Shown here: positions 63,430 through 64,000 of the stretch, one piece after another
How the letters are laid out: each line of letters starts with the position of its first letter
How positions within the stretch are numbered: the stretch's first letter is position 1
Assembly (NCBI RefSeq): GCF_034555965.1
Contig: NZ_JAYDCK010000003.1
Coordinates: 2,046,001-2,110,000, forward strand
Reading direction: 5' to 3'
Origin: Aquicoccus sp. G2-2
GTDB lineage: Bacteria > Pseudomonadota > Alphaproteobacteria > Rhodobacterales > Rhodobacteraceae
DNA: 64,000 bases
Notes under the pieces: model-generated
What the model was told of the DNA's origin: nothing
What the model saw: the letters and a program-made list of their open reading frames with translations, nothing else
The model's database searches: none
Position numbers and translations under genes: made by a program

Positions 63430-64000
63430 ATGAAAAACGAACTTCACATCACCACAGCATTTGACCGTGATCTTGAAACCATCCAAGCGATGATCGCGCG
63501 CATGGGCGGGCTGGTCGAAGCCGCCATTCTGGATGCCGCCCGCGCGCTGGAAAATCGCGACGAAGAACTGGCCGAGGCCGTCCGCCAGGGCGACAAGGCC
63601 ATCGACATGCTGGAAGATGAGATCAACATCGAAGCCGCGCGCCTGATTGCTCTCCGCGCGCCCACCGCAGCGGACTTGCGCACCGTGCTGACCGCGATGA
63701 AGATCGGCGCGGCGCTGGAACGCTGCGGCGATTATGCCAAGAACCTCGCAAAACGCTCGGATTTGCTGGCCGGAATGCCCGCCATCGACGGCGCGGCCTT
63801 GGCCATTCGCCGGATGGCCAAGGCGGTGCAGTTGCAGCTTAAAAACGTGCTTGATGCCTATGCGCGCCGCGATGCAGAGCTGGCTGAACAGGTGCGTCAG
63901 GGCGATCTCGACATTGATCAGATGTATAACGCCCTTTTCCGCGAATTTCTGACTCATATGATGGAAGACCCGCGCAATATCTCGGCCTGCATGCACTTGC
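63430..64000 (+). CDS. phoU: Phosphate signalling protein PhoU, cut by window end
   Basis: 190 residues visible. All-helical PhoU with the repeated Glu/Asp metal motifs (GDKAIDMLEDEINIEAARL and GDLDIDQMYNALFREFLTHM). Runs off the window before its C-terminus. GAGGGAGAAATTG precedes the ATG. Couples Pst activity to PhoR. Confidence 0.95.
   Translation, partial: MKNELHITTAFDRDLETIQAMIARMGGLVEAAILDAARALENRDEELAEAVRQGDKAIDMLEDEINIEAARLIALRAPTAADLRTVLTAMKIGAALERCGDYAKNLAKRSDLLAGMPAIDGAALAIRRMAKAVQLQLKNVLDAYARRDAELAEQVRQGDLDIDQMYNALFREFLTHMMEDPRNISACMHL

Noticed and set aside
1-64000. CRISPR arrays, insertion sequences, prophage, tRNA genes
   Set aside because: No regularly spaced repeats, transposase, integrase or phage structural genes, and no tRNA T-arm signature were found on reading either strand.

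Overview
The window is about 64 kb of high-GC, gene-dense bacterial chromosome. Gene content and style point to an alphaproteobacterium of the Rhodobacterales (Roseobacter-like): a stand-alone Hint-domain protein, a DUF1127 protein, a multidomain NADP malic enzyme, the small lipoprotein family often mis-named 'arginine transporter', a fused Liv-type permease, and short dispersed palindromic repeats. The assignment rests on recognised protein families, not on a 16S gene. The only structural RNA seen is RNase P RNA, on the minus strand near 46.0-46.4 kb.

Layout. 0.1-16.6 kb is mostly core metabolism: Mn-dependent pyrophosphatase, a class V aminotransferase and serine hydroxymethyltransferase, NAD kinase, an exported FAH-fold protein, propionyl-CoA synthetase, a Hint protein, malic enzyme, a glyoxalase-cupin fusion, uracil phosphoribosyltransferase, an SPOR-domain protein, an alpha/beta hydrolase and an STAS-like protein. 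16.7-29.1 kb is one long minus-strand operon of eleven genes: a molybdenum hydroxylase (FAD subunit plus fused FeS/Mo subunit), a 6-hydroxynicotinate-reductase-like FeS protein, an ApbE-like UPF0280 protein, two tandem DUF1185 paralogues, a Liv-type ABC importer and a MarR regulator. It looks like an import-and-degrade pathway for an N-heterocycle whose substrate and middle steps are unknown, and it is the best candidate here for an undescribed system. 29.6-46 kb holds a lipoprotein, an M50 protease, a VOC protein, a sirtuin, a copper chaperone pair, rpmB, two overlapping ABC exporters, an RND efflux operon with a decapitated TetR gene, a LysR regulator, DUF1127, Bax-inhibitor-1, rpmG, a PACE transporter and rnpB. 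46.5-55.7 kb holds a LysR/sulfotransferase pair, a cell-wall amidase, an excalibur lipoprotein, gatCA, a metallo-beta-lactamase-fold hydrolase, an ArsR-SRPBCC-YciI operon with a perfect operator palindrome, an asparaginase and a secreted protein. 55.8-64 kb is arsR-acr3-arsC followed by phoR-pstSCAB-phoU, with a Pho box before pstS; phoU runs off the end.

Two window-wide patterns matter to a reader. First, at least nine genes are broken by a shift equal to one missing base, seven of them within a C/G run of four to six. This looks like systematic under-calling of C/G runs in the assembly rather than gene decay, so most 'pseudogenes' here are probably intact in the cell. Second, three families of short dispersed repeats occur between genes, and one palindromic copy lies inside a coding region.
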